Origin: Lachnospiraceae bacterium
GTDB taxonomy: Bacteria; Bacillota; Clostridia; Lachnospirales; Lachnospiraceae
Direction of reading: 5' to 3'
NCBI GenBank assembly: GCA_024684085.1
Contig: JAIKXM010000026.1
Location: 1-64,000, forward strand
Length of the DNA stretch: 64,000 nucleotides
Below the pieces are notes generated by a model. That model was given only the letters and a program-made list of their open reading frames with translations. It had not been told where the DNA came from and did not search any database. Shown one piece after another: positions 1-6,683 of the stretch. Every line of letters begins with the position of its first letter. Positions within the stretch are counted from its first letter, which is position 1. The position numbers and the translations under genes are program-made.

Positions 1-1
1 T

Positions 2-136
2 TTACTTTTCTGCGTGGATTTTATGGGAGAAAGAGGCACACAGTATTTGGATAAAGTTGTACCGGTAAATCAAGAAATAATAGATAGACTTAATTCGATT
101 TATGATTGTTTTATGCGTCAATGTGAAGAATTATAA
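2..136 (+). CDS. 3' end of an unrecognised gene (truncated by window edge)
   Basis: An open frame enters from the left edge and stops at a TAA at 134-136. The 44 visible residues (starting LLFCVDFMGERGTQYLDK, ending CEEL) carry no motif I recognise. It is probably the C-terminal end of a real gene, because the frame is open to the edge, but coding status cannot be shown from so little. No function is assigned. Confidence 0.4.
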   Translation, partial: LLFCVDFMGERGTQYLDKVVPVNQEIIDRLNSIYDCFMRQCEEL

Positions 137-245
137 GAAAATGGTTTGAACAAATAAGATTGCAATGAAAAGGTAAATTCGATTTGATGTATATTACAGT
201 TTTAATAGATATTTCCAAAGGAGAAATTTTGCTTTGTTTCCAGTA

Positions 246-274
246 TTGCAAATAAATCCACAACATGTTAGTAT
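246..274 (+). promoter_or_regulatory. sigma-A-like promoter of the small RNA upstream of the DUF3800 gene
   Basis: TTGCAA (246-251), a 17-bp spacer and TAGTAT (269-274). The expected start is near 281, just before the hairpins of the candidate RNA at 281-341. Confidence 0.45.
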
Positions 275-280
275 TATTAT

Positions 281-341
281 ACAAGGGCTGGTCATATGAC
301 CCGGGTCCAACGAAGTGGTGTGGGTGTCCCACACCTTTTTT
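281..341 (+). ncRNA. candidate DUF3800-associated small RNA with its own terminator
   Basis: About 60 nt lie between a plausible promoter and an intrinsic terminator. They can fold as a short hairpin (GGTC ATAT GACC, 290-301) followed by an 8-bp terminator stem. Published surveys of bacterial structured RNAs (Weinberg and co-workers, 2017; from memory) describe several 'DUF3800' RNA motifs immediately upstream of DUF3800 genes, and here a DUF3800 gene starts 17 nt after the terminator. Assignment to one of those motifs is inference from position and structure; a covariance-model search was not possible. Confidence 0.45.
317..341 (+). terminator. intrinsic terminator upstream of DUF3800 gene
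   Basis: Perfect 8-bp stem GGTGTGGG/CCCACACC with a TGT loop, followed by six T. It ends only 17 nt before the ATG of the DUF3800 gene, so it either ends a separate small RNA or attenuates that gene. Confidence 0.75.
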
Positions 342-357
342 ATTACTATGGAGTATT

Positions 358-807
358 ATGAAAGAAATAAGCATTTTTGTTGATGAATCAGGTGATTTTG
401 GAGAGTATAATCACATTTCTCCATTTTATATAGAAAAAAAGAACATGCAGGATATTACAGAAGCGACGGGAAAGTTATCAAAGCAGATTGGAAATTGGAT
501 AAAAAATAATTATGACATGCTTTTGCCTTATGATACTGTGAAGATTTACTATGACAATGGACAGGTAGAATTATCAAGGATTTTGGCGTCAGTATTTAAC
601 GTTTTGCTTCCATCTGTTGAAACAAAGAAGGTTATTCCTTCAGATTATAGATTGTTTCAGGTCGCAGATTTTATCTGTTCTATGAAGTTGCTTGAACTTA
701 AGAAAGAAAATCATAATATGTCTATTCAAGAACAGCGTTTTTTCGGAGGAGAAGAAGGATTAAACAAGAACTATATAAAAGATTTGAAAAAATGGGAACT
801 AGAATGA
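358..807 (+). CDS. DUF3800 domain protein, internally shortened
   Basis: The track ORF begins at 265, but the family start is MKEISIFVDESGDFGEY at 358, preceded by GGAG at 350-353; the upstream extension is the terminator region. DUF3800 proteins are RNase H-fold, probably nuclease-like, and the N-terminal VDESGDFG motif carries conserved acidic residues. The C-terminal half is also present (YYDNGQVELSRIL, SDYRLFQVADFICS). The predicted product is 149 aa, against roughly 220-250 aa that I recall for the family. The central stretch usually found between the ESGDFG segment and the 'EKK' segment is missing, with the frame kept open: HISPFY runs straight into IEKKNMQD. It may be an inactivated copy or a minimal variant. 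DUF3800 genes are common in accessory and defence regions. Confidence 0.75.
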   Translation: MKEISIFVDESGDFGEYNHISPFYIEKKNMQDITEATGKLSKQIGNWIKNNYDMLLPYDTVKIYYDNGQVELSRILASVFNVLLPSVETKKVIPSDYRLFQVADFICSMKLLELKKENHNMSIQEQRFFGGEEGLNKNYIKDLKKWELE

Positions 808-952
808 TAGTATATTCTCTTCAATAATTTGCGGTACCATTATGGTACTGAAAAAATAGAATCTGAAAAATAATAGGAATAATTTCACTAGAATGAATAT
901 GAAAAAAGAAGATAATACATGGTTCATCAAGACAAAACAATATCCTTAAGTT
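808..952 (+). other. intergenic, short inverted repeat only
   Basis: This stretch holds an inverted repeat GTACCAT/ATGGTAC (834-848) with a 1-nt centre and AT-rich sequence. A 16-codon frame at 899-949 has no recognisable content. I see no convincing gene. Confidence 0.4.
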
Positions 953-1006
953 CGTGAGGGTGGTAGAACAGTAGGTTCTGGTAGAGTAGCTTCAATCATC
1001 GAGTAA
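953..1006 (+). pseudogene. tuf: 3'-terminal fragment of tuf (EF-Tu), 17 codons plus stop
   Basis: Read in frame from 953, the sequence encodes REGGRTVGSGRVASIIE followed by TAA. This is the characteristic C-terminus of bacterial elongation factor Tu (consensus REGGRTVGxGxVxxIxE). The upstream sequence does not continue into EF-Tu, so only the last 54 bp of the gene are present. Such a tail could be a deletion remnant of a tuf copy, or the duplicated gene-end left by an element that integrates into the 3' end of tuf. It sits at the border between the DUF3800 gene and the RNA-repeat/Wadjet module. Confidence 0.7.
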
Positions 1007-1029
1007 TCTGTGCGAAAGCAATGAGATAA

Positions 1030-1043
1030 GCGCCTAAAGGCGC
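1030..1043. repeat. GC-rich hairpin after the tuf fragment
   Basis: GCGCC TAAA GGCGC, a 5-bp perfect stem 24 nt after the tuf-tail stop codon. It could be part of the original tuf terminator, although no T-run follows. Confidence 0.35.
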
Positions 1044-1078
1044 GACAAAATGCTTGGAAGAAAAGAAGAAATAAAACA

Positions 1079-1109
1079 GGTCAATTGGAAAATTAAAATC
1101 CAATTGACC
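1079..1109. repeat. 10-bp perfect inverted repeat
   Basis: GGTCAATTGG (1079-1088) and CCAATTGACC (1100-1109) are separated by 11 A/T-rich bases. The repeat lies 65 bp upstream of the -35 box of the RNA-repeat promoter. It could be an operator, a recombination-site arm or a terminator without a T-run. Confidence 0.5.
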
Positions 1110-1173
1110 ATACCTCGGGAGGAGGAAGGAATTTATTTCAATTTTCGTTAATAGTTTTTTTATGGAAGTTATA

Positions 1174-1202
1174 TTGACTTTCCGCCTTACACTTACTACA
1201 AT
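1174..1202 (+). promoter_or_regulatory. strong sigma-A promoter of the 45-nt-repeat RNA / jet operon
   Basis: TTGACT (1174-1179), a 17-bp spacer and TACAAT (1197-1202): 5/6 matches in each box at ideal spacing. The predicted start is near 1209, five nucleotides before the first repeat begins at 1214. No other convincing promoter lies between here and jetA. Confidence 0.75.
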
Positions 1203-1208
1203 GAAATT

Positions 1209-1338
1209 AATAAGAAAGTATACCACTGACCGATATGTGGTATATAAATGGTCGGGTTGAAAGTTTACCGCTGACCAATATGCGGAATATAAATGATTGG
1301 GTCGAAAGTATAGTCCTTCGCCGAGAGGCGGAGGACTA
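1209..1338 (+). ncRNA. type III antitoxin-like RNA: two 45-nt pseudoknot repeats plus partial third
   Basis: Two tandem units of exactly 45 nt (1214-1258 and 1259-1303) both begin GAAAGT, and a third start (GAAAGTATA, 1304-1312) runs into a terminator. In unit 1, ATACCAC (1220-1226) pairs with GTGGTAT (1237-1243), and loop bases CCGA (1230-1233) pair with downstream TCGG (1252-1255), giving an H-type pseudoknot. In unit 2 the same helices are CCGC/GCGG (1268-1271/1282-1285) and CCAA/TTGG (1275-1278/1297-1300). One base pair in each helix has changed on both sides, A-T to G-C and G-C to A-T. Tandem 34-48-nt pseudoknot repeats ending in a terminator are the hallmark of type III antitoxins; CptI of Eubacterium rectale has about two 45-nt repeats (from memory). 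A ToxN/CptN-type toxin gene should follow but is absent; jetA follows instead. Confidence 0.7.
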
Positions 1339-1341
1339 TTT
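1311..1341 (+). terminator. terminator between the RNA repeats and jetA
   Basis: TAGTCCTTCGCC GAGA GGCGGAGGACTA is a 12-bp stem with one T-G wobble and a tetraloop, followed by TTT. The T-run is short, so readthrough is expected. In type III systems a leaky terminator between antitoxin repeats and toxin sets the RNA to protein ratio; the same position here would limit jetABCD expression. Confidence 0.65.
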
Positions 1342-1397
1342 CCGTAATGAGGATAGGTAATTGAAAAAAACAGGTTTTTATATTAAGGAGCAGACTA

Positions 1398-2855
1398 TTG
1401 TATCATATTATCGGTGAGAACTTCTTTGTTCCGCTTGCTTCTCCGAATAAAACTGTATATTGGGAATGTATTTGTAAGCTGTTTTCCGTTATGGATCATC
1501 AGCTTTCTTTTGGTGTTGAAAGAGATGTGCTGGTGGAGGAATTGCAGTATTACTTCGAACAGACTCAGGCCGCAGATATTAAAGAGGATGAATTGTCCGG
1601 GAAAACTGCAAGAGATAAGGCCAATTGGATGATCCGTAAGTTGGAAGCTTATGGCTGGATAGATATCGAAACCGATAAAAGCTATGTGCAGAGGGTGAAC
1701 TTCAAGGAGCACGCGGTAAAGGTGGTCAAGACCCTCTTGGAGATAACCGAAGGGAAGCGTATCGAATATCAGGGATATATCTATACCATCTATACCCTGG
1801 TCAGAACGAATACAGATAATCCCGGTGTTGTTCTTCTGTCTATCGTGGAGAACACAGATATGCTGATCACGGGCTTGAAGAATCTAAGCTCCAGTATAAA
1901 GAATTATATTGATGAGCTTACCAAGTATAGAACGCCCGCCGAGATCATGAATGTTCTGTTTAATGATTACATTGAGAATATTGTGGATAAGGCATATCAT
2001 CGTCTCCTCACTTCCGATAATGTATCTAAGTTCAGACCTGAGATAATAGAAAGGCTGGAGTCTAAGAGCAGGAGTCCTCAATATATTGAAAAAGCAAGTG
2101 AAGATCTTGCCGGAATCCGTGAGATATCCAAAGAGGATGCAAGGGAACTGGCGTATCATTATATACATCAGGTCCTGGAAGCTTTTCATAATATGGACGA
2201 TATCCTGTCCGAGATCAATTACAAGAATACACAATATCAGCGCGCGGCTATCAATCGTGCCAAATTCTATCTGATCGGCGGAGAAGATGTCAGGGGGCAG
2301 TTGAAGGAACTACTTACGGATATGAGTGATCGGATCCTTGCAGACAATATGGATCTGGCAGGTATATATCGGATTGAATATATTGATGAATTGATCCGAC
2401 TCTACAGTGTATCTGTGATCGATGAAAAATCTCTGTATACTCCAATAGAAGGTAAGAAAACATTCACGCCGTCGGCACTTATTGATGAAGATGTCGATCT
2501 GGCTCTTAGGAATGATAAATTGCAACGAATGATGGAGAAGCTAGCCAGAGTATTGAGCCCGGAGCGTGTTGGGGCATATGTGGATCAGCAGTTAGGTGAC
2601 AAAAAGCGAATGATGGCATCGCAATTGCCGCTTGATACAGTGGAGGATTATGTAAAACTGATCTATATCAGGTTATATGGGCAGCGAAAGAATATGGAGT
2701 ATTCGATCGTGCTCCACGAAGACGAAAAGGGAAAAAATGACCGGGAAAGGGTTAATGCTCCGGAGAAAGGGAATCGATTTGAATCCAACGAACAAGTAAG
2801 GCAAAAAGGGTATTATTTTCAGGACTTTGAAATAGTCAGAAAGGAAACCAAATAA
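1398..2855 (+). CDS. jetA: Wadjet subunit JetA (DUF5716/JetA-family)
   Basis: First gene of a four-gene Wadjet operon, an SMC-like complex that recognises and destroys small circular (plasmid) DNA. The start is a TTG at 1398 with AAGGAG seven bases upstream. The N-terminus (FFVPLASPNKTVYWECI) is the signature I associate with the DUF5716-type JetA of clostridial Wadjet systems; the 485-aa size fits. JetA is the kleisin-like subunit bridging the SMC-like JetC heads. The exact Wadjet subtype (II or III) is not certain. Only 2 nt separate it from jetB. No promoter is visible between the preceding terminator and this gene, so expression probably depends on readthrough from the repeat RNA. Confidence 0.88.
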   Translation: MYHIIGENFFVPLASPNKTVYWECICKLFSVMDHQLSFGVERDVLVEELQYYFEQTQAADIKEDELSGKTARDKANWMIRKLEAYGWIDIETDKSYVQRVNFKEHAVKVVKTLLEITEGKRIEYQGYIYTIYTLVRTNTDNPGVVLLSIVENTDMLITGLKNLSSSIKNYIDELTKYRTPAEIMNVLFNDYIENIVDKAYHRLLTSDNVSKFRPEIIERLESKSRSPQYIEKASEDLAGIREISKEDARELAYHYIHQVLEAFHNMDDILSEINYKNTQYQRAAINRAKFYLIGGEDVRGQLKELLTDMSDRILADNMDLAGIYRIEYIDELIRLYSVSVIDEKSLYTPIEGKKTFTPSALIDEDVDLALRNDKLQRMMEKLARVLSPERVGAYVDQQLGDKKRMMASQLPLDTVEDYVKLIYIRLYGQRKNMEYSIVLHEDEKGKNDRERVNAPEKGNRFESNEQVRQKGYYFQDFEIVRKETK

Positions 2856-2857
2856 AA

Positions 2858-3472
2858 ATGGATTATTTGGAAGGTATGTTGCAGAAGGAAAAGGCGGAGT
2901 TCTCAAGAATATGTAACCGTCTCTTATCCAGCTGTTTCTTATGTAAGCGTAATGAAACGACCAAGCCGGATTATTATTTTGTGATCAAACATCGTGAGAA
3001 GTTCTCGGATTATCTATCTCTTATGGGATATCGCCTTGAGATCAATGAAGGATATGGAGTTATACAGCTTACGAATCCCATGAATTATAACAGATATAAT
3101 CTCAAGCTGTTTGAATCGATAATATTGCTGATACTTAGGATCCTCTATGATGAGAAGAGGAGAGAACTGTCGGTATCGGACGAAGTGATCGTGAATGTAG
3201 GTGATATTCACGACAAGTTTTTAAGTCTTAAGATCAGGGACAAGATGATCGACAAGACGACAATGCGTAATGCGATAAGTACATTAAGGCGCTTCCAGCT
3301 TATTGAGACATTGGATCGTGATCTGACCAATGAAGACAGCAGGATCCTCATCTTTGATTCTATCCTGATGGCAGTCAGGGTGGAAGATATCAAAAAAGCA
3401 TGCGAGAAGCTCGAAATATACCGGAAAGGAGAGAAGGAAAGTGAAGAGATTGACGAGAGTGAAATTGATTAA
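2858..3472 (+). CDS. jetB: Wadjet subunit JetB (DUF4194/DUF6063-like)
   Basis: A 204-aa protein between jetA and jetC, the position and size of JetB, the winged-helix kite-like partner that binds the kleisin subunit. It has no catalytic motif. A helix-rich winged-helix-like section (LKLFESIILLILRILYDEKR, then TTMRNAISTLRRFQLIE) and an acidic tail are visible. Its last 32 nt overlap the start of jetC, suggesting translational coupling and fixed stoichiometry. The assignment rests mainly on synteny and these features. Confidence 0.82.
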   Translation: MDYLEGMLQKEKAEFSRICNRLLSSCFLCKRNETTKPDYYFVIKHREKFSDYLSLMGYRLEINEGYGVIQLTNPMNYNRYNLKLFESIILLILRILYDEKRRELSVSDEVIVNVGDIHDKFLSLKIRDKMIDKTTMRNAISTLRRFQLIETLDRDLTNEDSRILIFDSILMAVRVEDIKKACEKLEIYRKGEKESEEIDESEID

Positions 3473-6400
3473 CTGGCATCGTTTCACCAATACATATGTC
3501 GATTTTGAAGACTCCACTTTGATCTCCGGAGAAAACGGGGCAGGTAAGTCTACCCTTCTTGATGCAATTCAATTTGTGGTAACGTGTTCTACCAATCATT
3601 TCAATAAGGCCGCTCATGAGAACGGCAAGAGAAAGCTTACGGGTTATATCCGCTGTAAGACAGGCAAAGAGAACAGGCCTTATGAGAGAACCGGTGAGAT
3701 AAGCGCCCATGTTGCATTGGAGTTCTATGAGGAAAAGCGAGATAAGTATTTTATTGTAGGCGCTGTGGTGGATTCGGCTTCTGAGGGTCAGGAGAAGACC
3801 GTTCGATATCTGATAGACGGACAGAGACTGAATGACGATCTTTTTTTCAACGGAAAGGTGCCAAAGTCGATCAATCAGTTCCGCACTACCAATGCTAAAG
3901 AGATCCGGCAGTGGTGCAATACCGAAAAAGAAGCTAAATCTATGATGAAAAATCGATTCGGAAGACTGGAGGATAAATTCTTCCGATTGATACCGAAGGC
4001 TTTGGCATTCAGACCTATAGATGATATTAAGGATTTTGTGTATTCTTATGTTCTTGATGAAAAAGAAGTCAATATTGATGTTCTGAGGGAGAATGTGCGT
4101 ACATATCAGGATCTTCAGCGAACACTGGAAGATGTGAAGGTGCGTATAGGCAAGTTGGACAGAATATTCAAGGCACATGAATCAGTGGTTGATGGCCTGG
4201 AAAAAGATAAGATGTACGAATATTTCCTTGCACGTATTGATGCGGATCTGACTAAGGAAGAGATCAGGGGATTGGCGGATGAGATACGTGCCGATGAGAT
4301 TCGTCGGGGAGATCATAATAAGGAATTGGCGGCAGTCAGAAGAGAACAGGATGAGAAGCAACAGATCCGGGATGACATTCGAACGGAGCTGGCCGGTGAT
4401 AAGGACTTTATAGCGAGGGATGAACAGGAGAAAAAACTTAGGGAGCTTCAGCGGGATAATGAGGAACTCCTTAAGGAGAGGGAGGACCTGGAGAGAAGTG
4501 TAGCCAAGGCCAGAGAACAGGCAAGAAACCTGTTGGAGATTAAGGATATCGACGACTCAGTCCGCGTATATTATGAACAGCTGGGTGATCTTGAGAAAAA
4601 AGAGCAGCTGTCGGAAGTTAAGAATAATCTTCAGCATGTTATCACATATAAGGCGGAGAAGTGGAACCAACTGATCTTGCAGAGGCAGAAGCTCAGCGAT
4701 CAGATCAGCCTGGATGAACAGGAGAGACATGAACTGGAACTTAAGGCAGACAATCTTAAGCGAAAAAGGTTCTCTTATCCTCCCGATGTTGAACGTGTGA
4801 TGACTGCGATCAGAGATGAGTTCAATCGAATAGGGAGAACTCCCGCACCCAGAATATTATGCGAGCTTTTGGAGATTACGGATGATTCATGGCGTAATGC
4901 AGTTGAGGGATATCTGAATACTCAGCGATTCTATATTCTGGTCGAGCCGGAGAATTTTGATATCGCATTGGGTACATACGACAATTTGCGTAGGGAGAAG
5001 AAGGCTTTTGGAGTTGGTCTGATCAATACGCAGCAGTTGGATGCATATGACTCGGCGCCGGAGATGTCTCTTGCCACTGTGGTCACATCGAAGAATAAAT
5101 ATGCTAAGCGTTATATTAATATGATCCTTGGGAAGGTCACTATGTGTGACACTTATCAGGAATTGAAGAAGCATAAGACTGCCATTACCAGGGAGTGTAT
5201 GCGTTATCAAAATCATGTGGCCAGTGCCATAAAGCCTGAGATATTTGAGACTCCTTACATAGGTCAGAATGCTATAAAGGTTCAGCTGGAACAGACCAAT
5301 GTCAGGATTGCTTCATTGAAGGAACATCTGAAGGATCTGGCAGGGCGAAGCACTACTATAGATTCGGTGCTGGAGCAGCTTACAACGGAATATGATACTG
5401 ATATCAAGTATCGTATTGATGTCCTGGCAGAGCTTCGTCAGAATGTTGCCGAGATACAAAAGTGTAAAGATAATATTGCTGCACTGGAGAAGAACTCCAA
5501 TATGATCCAGAAGCAGATTCAGTTGTCCGATCTGGAGACTATTCTGAAAGAGTTGGGTATAAAAAGCAGTTCTTTTGAGCGTATGATCGGCCAGACTGAT
5601 CAGAGGATCGCTATCAATAATGAACGACTTAAGCTTAAACAGGCGGATCTGGATACATTAACGGTTAATTATCTCGAGATAGGTTCCAGGGCAGGCACAC
5701 AGAGTGTTATCTGGGATAAGGAATATGAGAAGAGATTAACAGAGCGATCCAATTCCGAGTTCAAAGATAATTATCTCAGGGCTCGTAAGGCTAATCAGAC
5801 CAAAATCGGAGATGCGGAAGCTGTAATGAAGGAGTCCATGACGGAATATAAAACGGCGCATGATTTCGGCGCGGCGGCAACTATGGAGGGTTATCCCGAT
5901 TTCGAGTGTGAATTGGTCAAATTAAAAGATTCGGAACTACTGCAGTATGAGGAGAAGGTAGAGTCTGCGAGACAGGCCGCGGAAGAAGAATTCAGAGAAC
6001 AGTTCCTGTCAAAACTTCAGGAGAATATGAAGACGGCGCAGAGTGAATTCAAGAATCTGAATAATGCGCTTCAGGATATCCTGTTCAGCAATGAGCGATA
6101 TGAATTCTTATATATGCCAAGTAAAAAGTATCGTCAGTATTATGAGATGATCATGGATGATTTTAACGCTACTCAGGGGGAGTCTATTTTCAGCGGTATT
6201 TTCCATGAGACTCATAAAGCCGTGATCGAGGAATTGTTCGAACGTCTGGCCTTGGATAATGATAATACCGCTAAGGCACTGGATGAATTCACAGATTATC
6301 GGACTTATATGGATTATGATATCCGTATTTTTCACAGTGACAATAATTATTCGCTGTATTCCAAGGTCTGTGAGGAGAAGAGCGGCGGTGAGACACAGAC

Positions 6401-6683
6401 GCCTTTCTATGTTACAGTGGCGGCCTCTTTTGTACAGCTCTATCGCAATAATATCGGCGGTGAGGCGATCGGACTCGTAATGTTCGATGAGGCCTTCAAT
6501 AATATGGATGATGAGAGGATCGGTGGAGTATTGCAGTTCCTGCGCAAGCTCCCTCTGCAGATTCTGATCGCTGCTCCGCCGGATAAGATCCAGTATATCA
6601 GTCCGGCAGTCGAGGAGACGCTTTTGGTCATGACAGATGAGAAAGTAAGTTTTGTGGAGAGATACATTAATGGCTCGATATGA
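3441..6683 (+). CDS. jetC: Wadjet SMC-like ATPase JetC
   Basis: A 1080-aa SMC/SbcC-like ATPase that extrudes plasmid DNA loops in Wadjet complexes. The start is a GTG at 3441 with a GGAAAGGAGAGAAGGA-rich leader. The N-terminal ATPase half has a Walker A GENGAGKST (residues 30-38). A long charged coiled-coil region (about 240-900) is interrupted by a hinge-like globular part around residues 440-580. The C-terminal half has the signature SGGE (about 979) and Walker B GLVMFDEAFNNM (about 1011). The ABC-dimer elements look intact, so this copy should be functional. It overlaps jetB by 32 nt and jetD by 14 nt. Confidence 0.93.
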   Translation: MKRLTRVKLINWHRFTNTYVDFEDSTLISGENGAGKSTLLDAIQFVVTCSTNHFNKAAHENGKRKLTGYIRCKTGKENRPYERTGEISAHVALEFYEEKRDKYFIVGAVVDSASEGQEKTVRYLIDGQRLNDDLFFNGKVPKSINQFRTTNAKEIRQWCNTEKEAKSMMKNRFGRLEDKFFRLIPKALAFRPIDDIKDFVYSYVLDEKEVNIDVLRENVRTYQDLQRTLEDVKVRIGKLDRIFKAHESVVDGLEKDKMYEYFLARIDADLTKEEIRGLADEIRADEIRRGDHNKELAAVRREQDEKQQIRDDIRTELAGDKDFIARDEQEKKLRELQRDNEELLKEREDLERSVAKAREQARNLLEIKDIDDSVRVYYEQLGDLEKKEQLSEVKNNLQHVITYKAEKWNQLILQRQKLSDQISLDEQERHELELKADNLKRKRFSYPPDVERVMTAIRDEFNRIGRTPAPRILCELLEITDDSWRNAVEGYLNTQRFYILVEPENFDIALGTYDNLRREKKAFGVGLINTQQLDAYDSAPEMSLATVVTSKNKYAKRYINMILGKVTMCDTYQELKKHKTAITRECMRYQNHVASAIKPEIFETPYIGQNAIKVQLEQTNVRIASLKEHLKDLAGRSTTIDSVLEQLTTEYDTDIKYRIDVLAELRQNVAEIQKCKDNIAALEKNSNMIQKQIQLSDLETILKELGIKSSSFERMIGQTDQRIAINNERLKLKQADLDTLTVNYLEIGSRAGTQSVIWDKEYEKRLTERSNSEFKDNYLRARKANQTKIGDAEAVMKESMTEYKTAHDFGAAATMEGYPDFECELVKLKDSELLQYEEKVESARQAAEEEFREQFLSKLQENMKTAQSEFKNLNNALQDILFSNERYEFLYMPSKKYRQYYEMIMDDFNATQGESIFSGIFHETHKAVIEELFERLALDNDNTAKALDEFTDYRTYMDYDIRIFHSDNNYSLYSKVCEEKSGGETQTPFYVTVAASFVQLYRNNIGGEAIGLVMFDEAFNNMDDERIGGVLQFLRKLPLQILIAAPPDKIQYISPAVEETLLVMTDEKVSFVERYINGSI

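Noticed and set aside
265-357. N-terminal extension of the DUF3800 ORF
   Set aside because: It translates the hairpin and terminator region; the family start and a spaced RBS are at 358.
1214-1303. CRISPR-like or iteron repeats
   Set aside because: The two units are contiguous without spacers, and differences between them preserve base pairing, which fits structured RNA better than DNA-binding iterons.
3390-4178. 262-aa ORF on the minus strand inside jetC
   Set aside because: Antisense shadow of a clearly coding SMC-like gene; no RBS, no recognisable motif.
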